Shown here in pieces: positions 6,779-15,221 of a DNA stretch of 64,000 bases. Under the pieces are notes generated by a model. The model ran no database searches and was not told the origin of the DNA. It was given only the letters and a program-made list of their open reading frames with translations. Source of the DNA: Thiohalophilus sp046483665 (GTDB lineage Bacteria > Pseudomonadota > Gammaproteobacteria > UBA6429 > Thiohalophilaceae); assembly GCF_046483665.1 (NCBI RefSeq), contig NZ_JAWOCR010000007.1, positions 1 to 64,000 of the forward strand. The letters run 5' to 3'. Within the stretch, counting starts at the first letter, position 1; the number at the start of each line of letters is the position of its first letter. Made by a program: the position numbers and the translations under genes.

Positions 6779-8419
6779 ATGCCAGAACAGGAACTACGGA
6801 TCGCGATTGCCCAGATCAATCTGCTGGTTGGCGATATGGAGGGTAACGCCCGGCGGATTATCGAGGCGATGCATGAGGCTCGTGACACCCTCGGGGCGGA
6901 TGTGCTGGTGACGCCCGAGCTGGCCCTGACCGGCTATCCTCCCGAGGATCTGTTGTTACGCCCCGGCATGTATGAACGTATTGAACGGACACTGCTGCAT
7001 TTGCAAAAGCAGGTATCCGGCATCGATGTGTTACTGGGATACCCCGAACACACTCCGGAAGGGGTGTATAACGCTGCGGCGTTGATTCGTGAAGGCCGGA
7101 TCATTGCGCATGCGCGTAAGGAAAATCTGCCCAACTACAGTGTATTCGACGAGAAGCGCTACTTTTCGCCGGAACACGACAGTTGTGTGGTTCGCATCAA
7201 GGGCGCCAATGTCGGCATTACGATTTGCGAAGACGTCTGGTTTCCCGAGCCACTCCAGCGGCTCAAAGAGGCTGGCGCCGATCTGATCCTGAATATCAAT
7301 GCCTCACCCTACCATATTAATAAAGGTTACGAGCGAGAGCGGGCCGTGGCGGACCGTTGTCGGGAAACGGGCCTGCCGGTTGTGTACGCCAACCTGGTCG
7401 GCGGTCAGGACGAGCTGGTGTTCGATGGCGATTCATTCGTGATGGACGGCGAGGGTACCGTCACCCGGCGTGTCCCGGCGTTTATCGAAAAGCTGGAACA
7501 GGTTCGCTTCGTGAAAGATACTCAGGGCTGGCAACCGGTGCAGGCCGATGCATTACCGGCGCCGTTGTCGACCACCGCCAGCGTGTATCAGGCCCTGGTG
7601 CTGGGAGTGCGCGATTTTGTGCGCAAGAACGGTTTCAACGGGGCGGTGATCGGGTTATCCGGCGGGATCGATTCGGCGTTGACGCTGGCAATTGCCGTGG
7701 ATGCGCTGGGCAACGAGGAGATCGAAGCGGTGATGATGCCCTCGCGCTACACTGCGGATATGAGCGTGGAAGATGCCGCGGAACAGGCGCGTACTCTGGG
7801 CGTCAATTACCGGGTTATCGCCATCGAGCAACCCTTTAATGCTTTTCTCGATATCCTGGCCGATGAATTTGCGGGCTTGCCGGTGGATACCACCGAGGAG
7901 AATATTCAGGCCCGTTGCCGTGGGGTGTTATTGATGGCCATCTCCAACAAGAAACGCAAGATGGTCCTGACCACGGGAAACAAAAGCGAGATGGCAGTCG
8001 GCTATGCGACACTCTATGGGGACATGGCCGGCGGCTTCGATGTGCTCAAGGATGTGCCCAAGACCCTGGTGTATGAATTGTCCAGTTATCGCAATACGCT
8101 CTCACCGGTGATCCCGCAACGAGTGATCGACCGTCCCCCGTCCGCCGAACTGGCACCGGATCAAAAGGATACCGATAGCCTGCCGCCCTACGACGTGCTG
8201 GATGCCATTCTGGAGATGTACGTGGAAAAGGACATGGGACTGGAGGATATCGTGTCCTGTGGTTATGACCGGGAGATCGTGCAAAAGATCATGTATATGG
8301 TGACACGCAACGAATACAAACGCCGTCAGGCGCCGCCGGGGATCCGTATTACCCGGCGCGCCTTCGGTCGCGATCGACGCTATCCCATCACTTCGGGGTA
8401 TGCCACGCCTACCCGGTGA
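6779..8419 (+). CDS. nadE: Glutamine-dependent NAD+ synthetase
   Basis: Last step of NAD biosynthesis: ATP-dependent amidation of nicotinate adenine dinucleotide using ammonia released from glutamine. The N-terminal nitrilase-type glutaminase domain carries the expected triad Glu47 (PELALTGYPPED), Lys114 (ARKENLPNY) and Cys150 (ITICEDVWF). The C-terminal synthetase domain (about 270-540) has the PP-loop LSGGIDSALT and the STAD-like strand of the ATP pyrophosphatase family. At 546 residues it is the bacterial two-domain form. It is followed by a palindromic element and then glnB, which links it by context to nitrogen status. Confidence 0.96.
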   Translation: MPEQELRIAIAQINLLVGDMEGNARRIIEAMHEARDTLGADVLVTPELALTGYPPEDLLLRPGMYERIERTLLHLQKQVSGIDVLLGYPEHTPEGVYNAAALIREGRIIAHARKENLPNYSVFDEKRYFSPEHDSCVVRIKGANVGITICEDVWFPEPLQRLKEAGADLILNINASPYHINKGYERERAVADRCRETGLPVVYANLVGGQDELVFDGDSFVMDGEGTVTRRVPAFIEKLEQVRFVKDTQGWQPVQADALPAPLSTTASVYQALVLGVRDFVRKNGFNGAVIGLSGGIDSALTLAIAVDALGNEEIEAVMMPSRYTADMSVEDAAEQARTLGVNYRVIAIEQPFNAFLDILADEFAGLPVDTTEENIQARCRGVLLMAISNKKRKMVLTTGNKSEMAVGYATLYGDMAGGFDVLKDVPKTLVYELSSYRNTLSPVIPQRVIDRPPSAELAPDQKDTDSLPPYDVLDAILEMYVEKDMGLEDIVSCGYDREIVQKIMYMVTRNEYKRRQAPPGIRITRRAFGRDRRYPITSGYATPTR

Positions 8420-8431
8420 CGAGGAAAGCCG

Positions 8432-8524
8432 TTTATCACGAAGGCACGAAAGCACCAGCTTATATTATACTGTCTCGATAACTTGAATTATTAACATTTT
8501 CGTGTCTTCGTACCTTCGTGGTAA
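8432..8524. repeat. Short terminal-inverted-repeat element (CACGAAGG type)
   Basis: Left end 8432-8454 (ATCACGAAGGCACGAAAGCAC) and right end 8497-8524 (complement TACCACGAAGGTACGAAGAC...) form imperfect inverted repeats around an AT-rich core. It occupies nearly the whole nadE-glnB gap, with no protein-coding content. It has the size and form of a MITE or of the dispersed palindromes seen elsewhere in this window. Confidence 0.75.
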
Positions 8525-8591
8525 ATTATTTAAGCTGCGGGGTGTGTTTAACGCACTGTGATGCCAATGCAACAAACCAGGGATTAGTGTT

Positions 8592-8930
8592 ATGAAAAAA
8601 GTCGAAGCGATCATCAAGCCGTTTAAACTGGATGACGTGCGTCAGGCGCTCTCCGAGATCGGGGTTACCGGGATGACCGCTACCGAGGTCAAGGGTTTCG
8701 GCCGGCAAAAAGGGCACACCGAACTGTATCGCGGTGCCGAGTACGTGATTGATTTTTTGCCCAAGGTTAAAATCGAAGTAGTGGTGGCCGATGAACTGGT
8801 CGATCAATCCCTCGAGACCATCACCAGTGCTGCCCGTACCGGCAAGATCGGCGACGGCAAGATCTTCGTCACTGATGTGCAGCGGGTAATCCGGATCCGC
8901 ACCAGCGAGGAAGGCAACGAAGCCATCTAG
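8592..8930 (+). CDS. glnB: Nitrogen regulatory protein PII (GlnB)
   Basis: Trimeric signal protein that reads 2-oxoglutarate, ATP/ADP and glutamine (through uridylylation) and controls glutamine synthetase adenylylation and NtrB. The 112 residues open MKKVEAIIKPFKLDDVRQAL. The T-loop Tyr51 (RGAEYVIDFLPK) is the uridylylation site, and Asp54 is the GlnB-type residue, where GlnK usually has Asn. The C-terminal signature TGKIGDGKIFV is intact. There is no amtB next door, again favouring GlnB over GlnK. A perfect hairpin overlaps the stop codon's last base. Confidence 0.95.
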   Translation: MKKVEAIIKPFKLDDVRQALSEIGVTGMTATEVKGFGRQKGHTELYRGAEYVIDFLPKVKIEVVVADELVDQSLETITSAARTGKIGDGKIFVTDVQRVIRIRTSEEGNEAI

Positions 8931-8950
8931 GTCCTTCGTTCCGAAGGACC
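8930..8950 (+). terminator. Hairpin after glnB
   Basis: GGTCCTTCG (8930-8938) pairs perfectly with CGAAGGACC (8942-8950) over a 3-base loop directly at the glnB stop codon. No U-tract follows, so a role in termination or mRNA protection is inferred from position only. Confidence 0.5.
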
Positions 8951-9007
8951 AGTTTCCGGGGGCCAGGTTCTAGCTGCTAGAACCTGGCCCCTGGCCCCTG
9001 GAAACTG
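8950..9007. repeat. CTAG-type palindrome spanning the bamD stop codon
   Basis: Nested palindrome: outer CAGTTTCC/GGAAACTG (8950-8957 and 9000-9007) and a perfect 15-base inner arm pair (8959-8973 and 8977-8991) around CTG. The bamD stop (8970-8972) and its last codons lie inside the repeat, so the repeat supplies the C-terminus. Confidence 0.9.
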
Positions 9008-9758
9008 CTTTTGTTATGTCGTGATCAGGATAGTTCAATTCCAGCACTTTAAGCGTGTCGGTGGCGAGATCGTTCAGTTCCAGTTGCCGGTAGGCCCGTA
9101 CCATGATGCCCAGGGCTTCGGGAACTTCGGAAGTTTGCTGGTAATTTTCCACCACATGTTTGGCGCGATTGACTGCGGCGATCAGGGCGCCACGTTTCAG
9201 GTAATAGCGGGCAATATGCATTTCATGTTCGGCCAGCGCATCGCGCAGGGCATACATGCGGGCAACGGCATCCTCGGCATACTGGCTGTTGGGAAACTTT
9301 TCAACCAGTTCGGAGAAATGGCGAAAGGCCTCGCGTGAAGGCCGGGGATCGCGCTCGGTCATATCCTGATCGAACCAGCGATTGAGCAGGGAGGGTTCCA
9401 GGCGAAAACTGGACAGGCCGCGCATGTAGTAAGCGTAATCGACATGTTGATGGTTGGGATGCAGTTTGATGAATCGCTCAGCGGACAAAATGGCGGTCTC
9501 TTCTTCCCCGTACTTGTAATAGGCGTAGATGATCTCCAGCTGGGCCCGCTCGGCATAGGGACCGTAGGGAAAGCGCGACTCCAGCCGTTCATACAGGTTG
9601 ATGGCGCTCTCGTAGTTTTTATTTTCCAGCTCGCTGTGAGCTTCCTCGTACAACTCTTCCACTGTCATGCCCGAGGTGGGATCATTCGCATCCGGCGAGG
9701 AACTGCATCCGGAGAGTAACAACAAGGGCAGGAGCAAAAGCAGATAACGGGCGAACAT
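8970..9758 (-). CDS. bamD: Outer membrane assembly lipoprotein BamD
   Basis: Essential periplasm-facing lipoprotein of the BAM complex, which inserts beta-barrel proteins into the outer membrane. The signal peptide MFARYLLLLLPLLLLSGC ends in a lipobox with lipidated Cys18. TPR-type helices fill the rest (MTVEELYEEAHSELENKNY, LEKFPNSQYAEDAVARM). It has 262 residues. It is divergent from rluD, a conserved gammaproteobacterial arrangement. The last residues (about RGQGPGSSS) are encoded by an intergenic palindromic repeat rather than by ancestral bamD sequence. Confidence 0.95.
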   Translation of the reverse strand: MFARYLLLLLPLLLLSGCSSSPDANDPTSGMTVEELYEEAHSELENKNYESAINLYERLESRFPYGPYAERAQLEIIYAYYKYGEEETAILSAERFIKLHPNHQHVDYAYYMRGLSSFRLEPSLLNRWFDQDMTERDPRPSREAFRHFSELVEKFPNSQYAEDAVARMYALRDALAEHEMHIARYYLKRGALIAAVNRAKHVVENYQQTSEVPEALGIMVRAYRQLELNDLATDTLKVLELNYPDHDITKAVSRGQGPGSSS

Positions 9759-9834
9759 GACGATTCCGGTAAGGTGAGTGTGAATTTGTAGTACGATTCT
9801 GGTTCAGACCGGCATTATACCCGCAAACAGGCCG

Positions 9835-10806
9835 ATGACGACACAATCGACAGAACTTCTCCGTGGCGAGATCCCCAATAGTCTGGCCGGCCAGCGGCTC
9901 GATCAGGCTCTGGCACAGCTGTTTTCCCAGTACTCCCGCTCCCGTTTGCAGCACTGGCTGAAACAGGGATGTGTGCGGGTCGACGGCCGCCAGAGGCGGG
10001 CGAGGGACAAGGTGTTCGGTGGCGAGCAAATCGAGATCGAAGCGGTCCATGAGCCCCAGGGGGAATGGCAGCCCGAGCCGATCGAACTGGATATCGTGTT
10101 CGAGGACGAGGCATTGATTGTACTCAACAAGCCGGCCGGGCTGGTGGTGCACCCGGCCGCCGGTAATCCTGAAGGGACCATGCTCAACGCCCTGCTGCAC
10201 CACGATCCCGATCTGGCCACGGTACCGCGCGCCGGTATCGTGCATCGCCTGGACAAGGAGACCACCGGCTTACTGGTGGTGGCGCGTACCCTGGAATCCC
10301 AGAAGCAGCTGGTGGAACAACTTCAGGCACGGCGCTTTCTGCGCGACTATCAGGCTGTGGTCAATGGCGTGATGACCGGGGGTGGCAAGGTGGACGCTCC
10401 CATCGCTCGTCATCCCACGCAGCGCAAACGCATGGCGGTGGTTCAGAATGGCAAGCCGGCGGTCACCCACTACCGGGTCGCGCAGCGCTTTCGCGCCCAT
10501 ACCTGGTTGCGTGTCACGCTGGAGACCGGGCGCACCCATCAGATCCGGGTGCACATGGCGCATATTCACCATTCGCTGGTGGGCGACCCGACCTACGGAG
10601 GTCGTCTGCGGCTGCCCAAAGGAGCAAGTGAGACGCTGGCCGAAACCCTGCGCGGCTTCAGGCGTCAGGCTCTGCACGCCAGCAAACTGGGACTGCAACA
10701 TCCGCTGACTGGTGAGATGGTGCAGTGGGAACAGCCGTTGCCCACGGATATGGCCAATCTGATTGCGGCCCTGCAGCAGGATCTGACGGCACAGGATAAG
10801 CCATGA
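9835..10806 (+). CDS. rluD: 23S rRNA pseudouridine synthase RluD
   Basis: Converts uridines of helix 69 of 23S rRNA (positions 1911, 1915 and 1917 in E. coli) to pseudouridine. It has an N-terminal S4-like RNA-binding domain (residues 18-75: RLDQALAQLF...SRSRLQHWLKQG) and a catalytic domain with the RluA-family motif HRLDKETTGLL, whose Asp140 is the nucleophile. At 323 residues it is normal. The stop overlaps the pgeF start (ATGA), so the two are co-translated, as in E. coli. It was assigned to RluD rather than RluC/RluA from length, S4 domain and neighbours. Confidence 0.95.
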   Translation: MTTQSTELLRGEIPNSLAGQRLDQALAQLFSQYSRSRLQHWLKQGCVRVDGRQRRARDKVFGGEQIEIEAVHEPQGEWQPEPIELDIVFEDEALIVLNKPAGLVVHPAAGNPEGTMLNALLHHDPDLATVPRAGIVHRLDKETTGLLVVARTLESQKQLVEQLQARRFLRDYQAVVNGVMTGGGKVDAPIARHPTQRKRMAVVQNGKPAVTHYRVAQRFRAHTWLRVTLETGRTHQIRVHMAHIHHSLVGDPTYGGRLRLPKGASETLAETLRGFRRQALHASKLGLQHPLTGEMVQWEQPLPTDMANLIAALQQDLTAQDKP

Positions 10807-11546
10807 ATCGCGAATGCTTTGTCATGCCTCGCTGGCCGGCTCCCTTAACGGTCCGGGCCGGGACCAGTTGCCGTCGGGGCGGAGTGAGTGCACCGCCGTA
10901 TGATTCGCTCAATCCGGCCTCCCATGTGGGCGATTCCCCGCAAGCGGTGGCGACTAACCGGGTCCGACTGGGTTTGCCGGCCGAGCCGGGCTGGTTGCAA
11001 CAGGTCCATGGCACGCGGGTTGCCCTGCTGGAACACAACGGGCAGCACGGTCTGGAGGCCGATGCCGCCTACACGCGCACGCCGGGGGTGATCTGTGCGG
11101 TACTCACCGCGGATTGTTTACCGGTGTTGCTGTGCGATCGGGATGGCCAGGAGGTGGCGGCAGTCCACGCCGGCTGGCGGGGCCTCAGTGCCGGGGTGAT
11201 CGAGGCGGCACTGGACCAGTTTCAGGCCCCGGCCGATCAGATCCTGGCCTGGCTCGGTCCGGCCATCGGGCCCGACGTTTATGAAATCGGCGAAGAGGTG
11301 CGTCGCGCCTTTGTCGAGCCCGATTCCGACAACGGGGCAGCGTTCACGCCGACCCGCCCCGGTCACTGGTTGATGGATATCTACGCCCTGGCGCGCCGGC
11401 GTCTGCTGCAGCGGGGCGTGGAACAGATCAGCGGCGGGGAATATTGCACCTTCACTGATAGCGAGCGGTTCTACTCCTACCGGCGCGACGGCGTCACCGG
11501 GCGCATGGCCAGTGTCATCTGGCTGGCACCGGCTGACAGGGGCTAG
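10803..11546 (+). CDS. pgeF: Peptidoglycan editing factor / YfiH-family purine nucleosidase
   Basis: Member of the YfiH/LACC1 (DUF152) family, variously described as a copper polyphenol oxidase, purine nucleoside phosphorylase/adenosine deaminase, and enzyme removing wrong amino acids from peptidoglycan precursors. Zinc and catalytic residues are in VHGTRVA, ADCLPVLLCD and AAVHAGWRGL. It has 247 residues. It is coupled to rluD by a 4-base overlap. The stop codon and the final Arg-Gly are part of a CAGGGGCTAG repeat that is present again 21 bases downstream, so the C-terminus appears to have been trimmed or replaced by repeat DNA. Confidence 0.93.
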   Translation: MNRECFVMPRWPAPLTVRAGTSCRRGGVSAPPYDSLNPASHVGDSPQAVATNRVRLGLPAEPGWLQQVHGTRVALLEHNGQHGLEADAAYTRTPGVICAVLTADCLPVLLCDRDGQEVAAVHAGWRGLSAGVIEAALDQFQAPADQILAWLGPAIGPDVYEIGEEVRRAFVEPDSDNGAAFTPTRPGHWLMDIYALARRRLLQRGVEQISGGEYCTFTDSERFYSYRRDGVTGRMASVIWLAPADRG

Positions 11547-11850
11547 CCGCCAGATACCAGGGGCTAGTGGTAGGCCGGACATAGCGGATGCGGTGTCCGG
11601 CAACTCGAAAAGTGCCCGATACCGCGTTGCTATATCGGGCCTACCTGCTGGCGCCGGATGACAGGGGCTAGCTGCCAGGTACCAGGTACCAGGTGCTAGT
11701 GACTCTTCTTGAAGGTATTGTGCCGATAATTTTCTCCGCTAACGAGGCGGGAACGGTGCGTGGGACGCACCCTATCTCCCTGGGTTCTAGTAGCACAGAG
11801 CTTGGAATTTTAGCCTCTAGTACCTAGCCCCTGGTAACTAGCACCTAGTA
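11537..11850. repeat. Intergenic mosaic of CTAG-rich and palindromic repeats
   Basis: This 338-base gap holds only repeats. CAGGGGCTAG occurs at 11537, 11558 and 11662. Two hairpins follow each other: GCCGGACA/TGTCCGGC (11574-11581/11594-11601) and GCCCGATA/TATCGGGC (11614-11621/11633-11640). The perfect short palindrome GGTGCGTGGGACGCACC lies at 11755-11771, and a second CTAG-rich block at about 11787-11850 contains the reversed unit CTAGCCCCTGG. No gene was seen. Confidence 0.85.
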
Positions 11851-11884
11851 TGATGATGGGGTTTTTTGCCGACCTGGAAGGGTA

Positions 11885-12661
11885 ATGTCGTTATTCATCT
11901 GGATTTTGCTGTTCAGTCTGCTCGGCGGGGTGCTGAGTGTGCTGGCGGCCGCGCTGTTTTTATTGATTCCTGGTTTTACCCGGGATCGGCTGTTGCCCCA
12001 TTTTGTCAGCTTCGCCATCGGTGCCCTGCTGGGGGCGGCGTTTCTGGCCCTGCTGCCGCACAGTCTGGCCGGCACGGACGACTTTCATCTGCTGGGCATG
12101 ACCGTATTGCTCGGCGTGCTCGGTTTTTTCCTGCTGGAGAAGATGGTGCTGTGGCGCCACTGTCATCACGAAGTCTGTGAGGCACATACTCCTGAACCAC
12201 ACACGCATGACAACAACGCGGCAGGGACCCTGATCCTGATCGGCGACGGGGTACATAACTTCGTGGACGGTGTGCTGATCGCCGCCGCCTTCATGACCGA
12301 CATTCATCTGGGTATCGTTACCGCGCTGGCCGTGGCGGCGCATGAAATCCCGCAGGAAGTCGGTGACTTCGCCGTGCTGTTGCAAAGCGGCTTCAGCAAG
12401 CGCAAGGCATTTTTGTATAACGTGCTGGCCAGCCTGACTACCCTGATCGGGGCCGGCCTTGCCTATTACAGCCTGGCTGATATGCAGCAGGCGTTGCCGT
12501 ATGTGCTGGCGGTCGCGGCCTCCAGCTTCATCTATATCGCTGTGGCCGATCTGATCCCGGGCCTGCACAAGCGGGTGGAGTTCGGGGCGACTATGCAACA
12601 GATTGCCTTGATCCTGCTCGGCGTGGTGGTGATCTACCTGGCGCATTCGACACTGCATTGA
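11885..12661 (+). CDS. ZIP-family metal transporter
   Basis: Inner-membrane importer of zinc or a related divalent cation. About eight hydrophobic helices can be seen in 258 residues. The signature metal-site helices are present: HNFVDGVLIAA in the fourth helix and HEIPQEVGD in the fifth, both with the expected His/Glu ligands. A His-rich cytoplasmic loop (HCHHEV...HTPEPHTHD, about residues 97-113) fits metal sensing or delivery. The start has AAGGG six bases upstream. It is flanked by repeats and by an independent oxidoreductase gene, so the substrate cannot be read from context. Confidence 0.9.
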   Translation: MSLFIWILLFSLLGGVLSVLAAALFLLIPGFTRDRLLPHFVSFAIGALLGAAFLALLPHSLAGTDDFHLLGMTVLLGVLGFFLLEKMVLWRHCHHEVCEAHTPEPHTHDNNAAGTLILIGDGVHNFVDGVLIAAAFMTDIHLGIVTALAVAAHEIPQEVGDFAVLLQSGFSKRKAFLYNVLASLTTLIGAGLAYYSLADMQQALPYVLAVAASSFIYIAVADLIPGLHKRVEFGATMQQIALILLGVVVIYLAHSTLH

Positions 12662-12779
12662 ATCCTGTTCCGGTGTTATCGTCTGGCTATCAGCCACTTG
12701 ATTGACACCTTGCTCTCAAGTGAAGGGATTGGGCAGACGAAATACGCTTTAACAGGGATACTATAAAAAGGCGCGACAG

Positions 12780-14261
12780 GTGATGGGCTGGGAATTGAGC
12801 TGGGGGATGTGGCTGTTAACAGGTGTCGGCATTCTGCTGATCATTATGCTGGTCGCTATGTATCTGGCCGATGTGACGCAGGTGACTCATGCCATTCGGC
12901 GAAATTATCCGGTCATCGGTCGCTTTCGTTATTTGTTCGAGAATCTCGGCGAGTATTTTCGCCAGTACTGGTTTGCCCACGATCGTCAGGAGATGCCATT
13001 TAATCGGGCGACTCGCGCCTGGGTCTATCGCACTTCCAAGGGGCTGGGAGGGCTGCTCGGCTTCGGTTCCACCAATGATCTGCGCGAGCCGGGATCGATT
13101 ATTTTTGTCAGCGCCTCTTACCCGTTACTGGAAGAAGAATATACCGATACCTCGCCGGTGGTAATCGGTCCCGGGTGCGACAAACCCTTCGAGGCAAAAT
13201 CGGTTTTCAATATCTCCGGGATGAGTTATGGCGCGCTGTCAAAGCCGGCCGTCAGGGCTCTGTCGCGCGGCGCCGCCAGTGCCGGTGTCTGGCTCAATAC
13301 CGGCGAGGGGGGATTGTCTCCCTATCACCTGGAAGGGGCCTGTGATCGTATCTACCAGATCGGGACTGCCAAGTACGGGGTTCGGGATGCCCGGGGTAGT
13401 CTCAGTGAGGCGCGTTTGCGCGAGGTGGCTGAACAGGTCAACGCCTTCGAAATCAAGTTGTCGCAGGGTGCCAAGCCGGGACGTGGCGGGGTCTTGCCGG
13501 CGGCCAAGGTGACGGAGGAGATTGCCGCCATCCGCGGTATCGTACCGGGGCTGGTCTCCAGCAGTCCTAACCGGCATCGGGAGATCACCAATGCCGATGA
13601 TCTGCTCGATATGGTCAATCGGGTGCGGGATATCACCGGGCGTCCGGTTGGTCTGAAAACCGTGCTCGGCTCCGAGGAATTTCCCCAGTTACTGTGTGAG
13701 ACTATCCTGCGCCGGGGCGAGGATCAGGCGCCCGATTTTATTACGGTCGATGGCGGGGAAGGCGGTACCGGTGCGGCGCCGCAATTACTGGCGGATTATG
13801 TCGGTTTGCCGATTACCGAGTCTTTGCCGGTCATGGTGGACACCTTGATGGCCTACGGGCTGCGCAATCGTATCAAGGTAGTGGCTTCGGGCAAGATGGT
13901 GCATTCGGCCAAGGTAGCCTGGGCGTTATGCATTGGCGCCGATTTTGTGGTCAGCGGGCGCGGATTCATGTTTGCGCTGGGCTGTGTCCAGTCGTTGCAA
14001 TGTCACAAGGACAGTTGTCCGACCGGCATTACTACCCAGGATCGACGCCGGCAAAAAGGTCTGGTGGTGGAAGACAAGGCCGAGCGGGTGGCGCAATATG
14101 CCTACTGGGTCAATCACGAGGTCAATGTGCTGGCACACTCCTGCGGTCTGTCCAATGCCCGGGAGTTTCGGCGCGAGCATATCCGCATTGTTCAGACACC
14201 GGGCAAGAGTCTGCCATTGAATGTGCTTTATCCGTATCCGGTAAGCAAGCATACATACTGA
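12780..14261 (+). CDS. FMN-binding glutamate synthase-like protein, membrane-anchored
   Basis: Resembles the FMN/3Fe-4S synthase domain of glutamate synthase large subunits, but stands alone. An N-terminal membrane helix (LLTGVGILLIIMLVAMYLAD) anchors it. The core holds GMSYGALSKPAVRALS, the FMN/2-oxoglutarate segment ITVDGGEGGTGAAP, and the 3Fe-4S cysteines in GCVQSLQCHKDSCPTG. It has 493 residues. There is no glutaminase domain and no gltD beside it, so it may use free ammonia, another donor, or another substrate. The frame opens with GTG at 12780 and an ATG follows at once; either may start translation. Confidence 0.85.
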   Translation: MMGWELSWGMWLLTGVGILLIIMLVAMYLADVTQVTHAIRRNYPVIGRFRYLFENLGEYFRQYWFAHDRQEMPFNRATRAWVYRTSKGLGGLLGFGSTNDLREPGSIIFVSASYPLLEEEYTDTSPVVIGPGCDKPFEAKSVFNISGMSYGALSKPAVRALSRGAASAGVWLNTGEGGLSPYHLEGACDRIYQIGTAKYGVRDARGSLSEARLREVAEQVNAFEIKLSQGAKPGRGGVLPAAKVTEEIAAIRGIVPGLVSSSPNRHREITNADDLLDMVNRVRDITGRPVGLKTVLGSEEFPQLLCETILRRGEDQAPDFITVDGGEGGTGAAPQLLADYVGLPITESLPVMVDTLMAYGLRNRIKVVASGKMVHSAKVAWALCIGADFVVSGRGFMFALGCVQSLQCHKDSCPTGITTQDRRRQKGLVVEDKAERVAQYAYWVNHEVNVLAHSCGLSNAREFRREHIRIVQTPGKSLPLNVLYPYPVSKHTY

Positions 14262-14365
14262 TTCTTTGTGCACCCCCTGTCGCGCAGTCTGTTGCGGGGT
14301 ACTACGTCAGCACTCGCAGGCAAAATCTTACCGATACCCTGTCAGGCGAGTCATCATCCGGGTTG

Positions 14366-15208
14366 TCAGCGCAACAGCAGTACCGGGACGGTGGCGTTGC
14401 GGACCACGCTGGTGGTGGTGCTGCCGACCAGAAAACGACGAACTATCGAGTGACCCCAGGCGCCCATGATCAGCATATCGATCCCGTTGTCCGCGCGGTA
14501 ATCGCATAACACCCGTTCGATATCCCCGCTAACAATACTCGCCGGAGTGTCAAAGCCTGCTGCCTCGAGGGTCGTCTGCGCCCATTGAAGCTGTTCGCGA
14601 TTGCTCGCACTGTCATTGCCGACCATCAGCAGATGGCAGGGAAGGCCTTTAAACAGCGGGCTGCGAGCGACCATCTCGACCCCTTTACGGGTGGTATCGC
14701 TGCCATCAAAAGCCAGCATCACACTCTCGGGGGCCTTGAAGGTACCGGTGGTAACCAGAATCGGGCAGTGCAGGCTGCGCACTACGCTCTCCACCCGGCT
14801 ACCCACGTGCGGTTTGAGTTTCTCGTCATGTTTGCCCAGCACCAGCAGGCGGGTGTCCTGTTCGATGGCCAGCAGCGAGTCGATCAGGCTGCCGTGACGC
14901 TGGTGAGTAATCGGTTCGCTGACGCCGTCTTCCAGCGCGCGTTGTCTGGCGGATTCGAGCATCAGCCGTCCCTGTTCCATGGCCAGCTTGCCACGCTTTT
15001 CGTCCAGCTCCGCCAGCTCCTGCAGCAGGGTTTCGCGACTGCCCAGGCCGATGTTGCCGCTCAGGTCGGTTTGCGCCGGGTATTCCGATTTGTCCAGCAC
15101 ATGCAGCAGGACCAGCGGGGCATCCAGTTGCAGGCTGGCCCAGGCGGCGCAGTCGCTGACTGCGGTGGAGACTTCGGTACCGTCGATACAGGCGATAACA
15201 TTGGGCAT
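14366..15208 (-). CDS. Tandem universal stress protein (two UspA domains)
   Basis: Cytoplasmic protein of 280 residues with two Usp folds (about 1-150 and 160-280). The second carries the ATP-binding signature G-x2-G-x9-G-S/T in GAWGHSIVRRFLVGSTT; in the first the equivalent region (LVLGKHDEKLKPHVGSRVESV) is degenerate, so probably only one half binds nucleotide. It starts at an ATG with AGGAT upstream, 13 bases after the SulP transporter's stop, so the two form an operon. Usp-like domains or genes are often linked to anion or cation transporters and probably modulate them. Confidence 0.9.
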   Translation of the reverse strand: MPNVIACIDGTEVSTAVSDCAAWASLQLDAPLVLLHVLDKSEYPAQTDLSGNIGLGSRETLLQELAELDEKRGKLAMEQGRLMLESARQRALEDGVSEPITHQRHGSLIDSLLAIEQDTRLLVLGKHDEKLKPHVGSRVESVVRSLHCPILVTTGTFKAPESVMLAFDGSDTTRKGVEMVARSPLFKGLPCHLLMVGNDSASNREQLQWAQTTLEAAGFDTPASIVSGDIERVLCDYRADNGIDMLIMGAWGHSIVRRFLVGSTTTSVVRNATVPVLLLR

Positions 15209-15221
15209 AGCGGATATCCTG

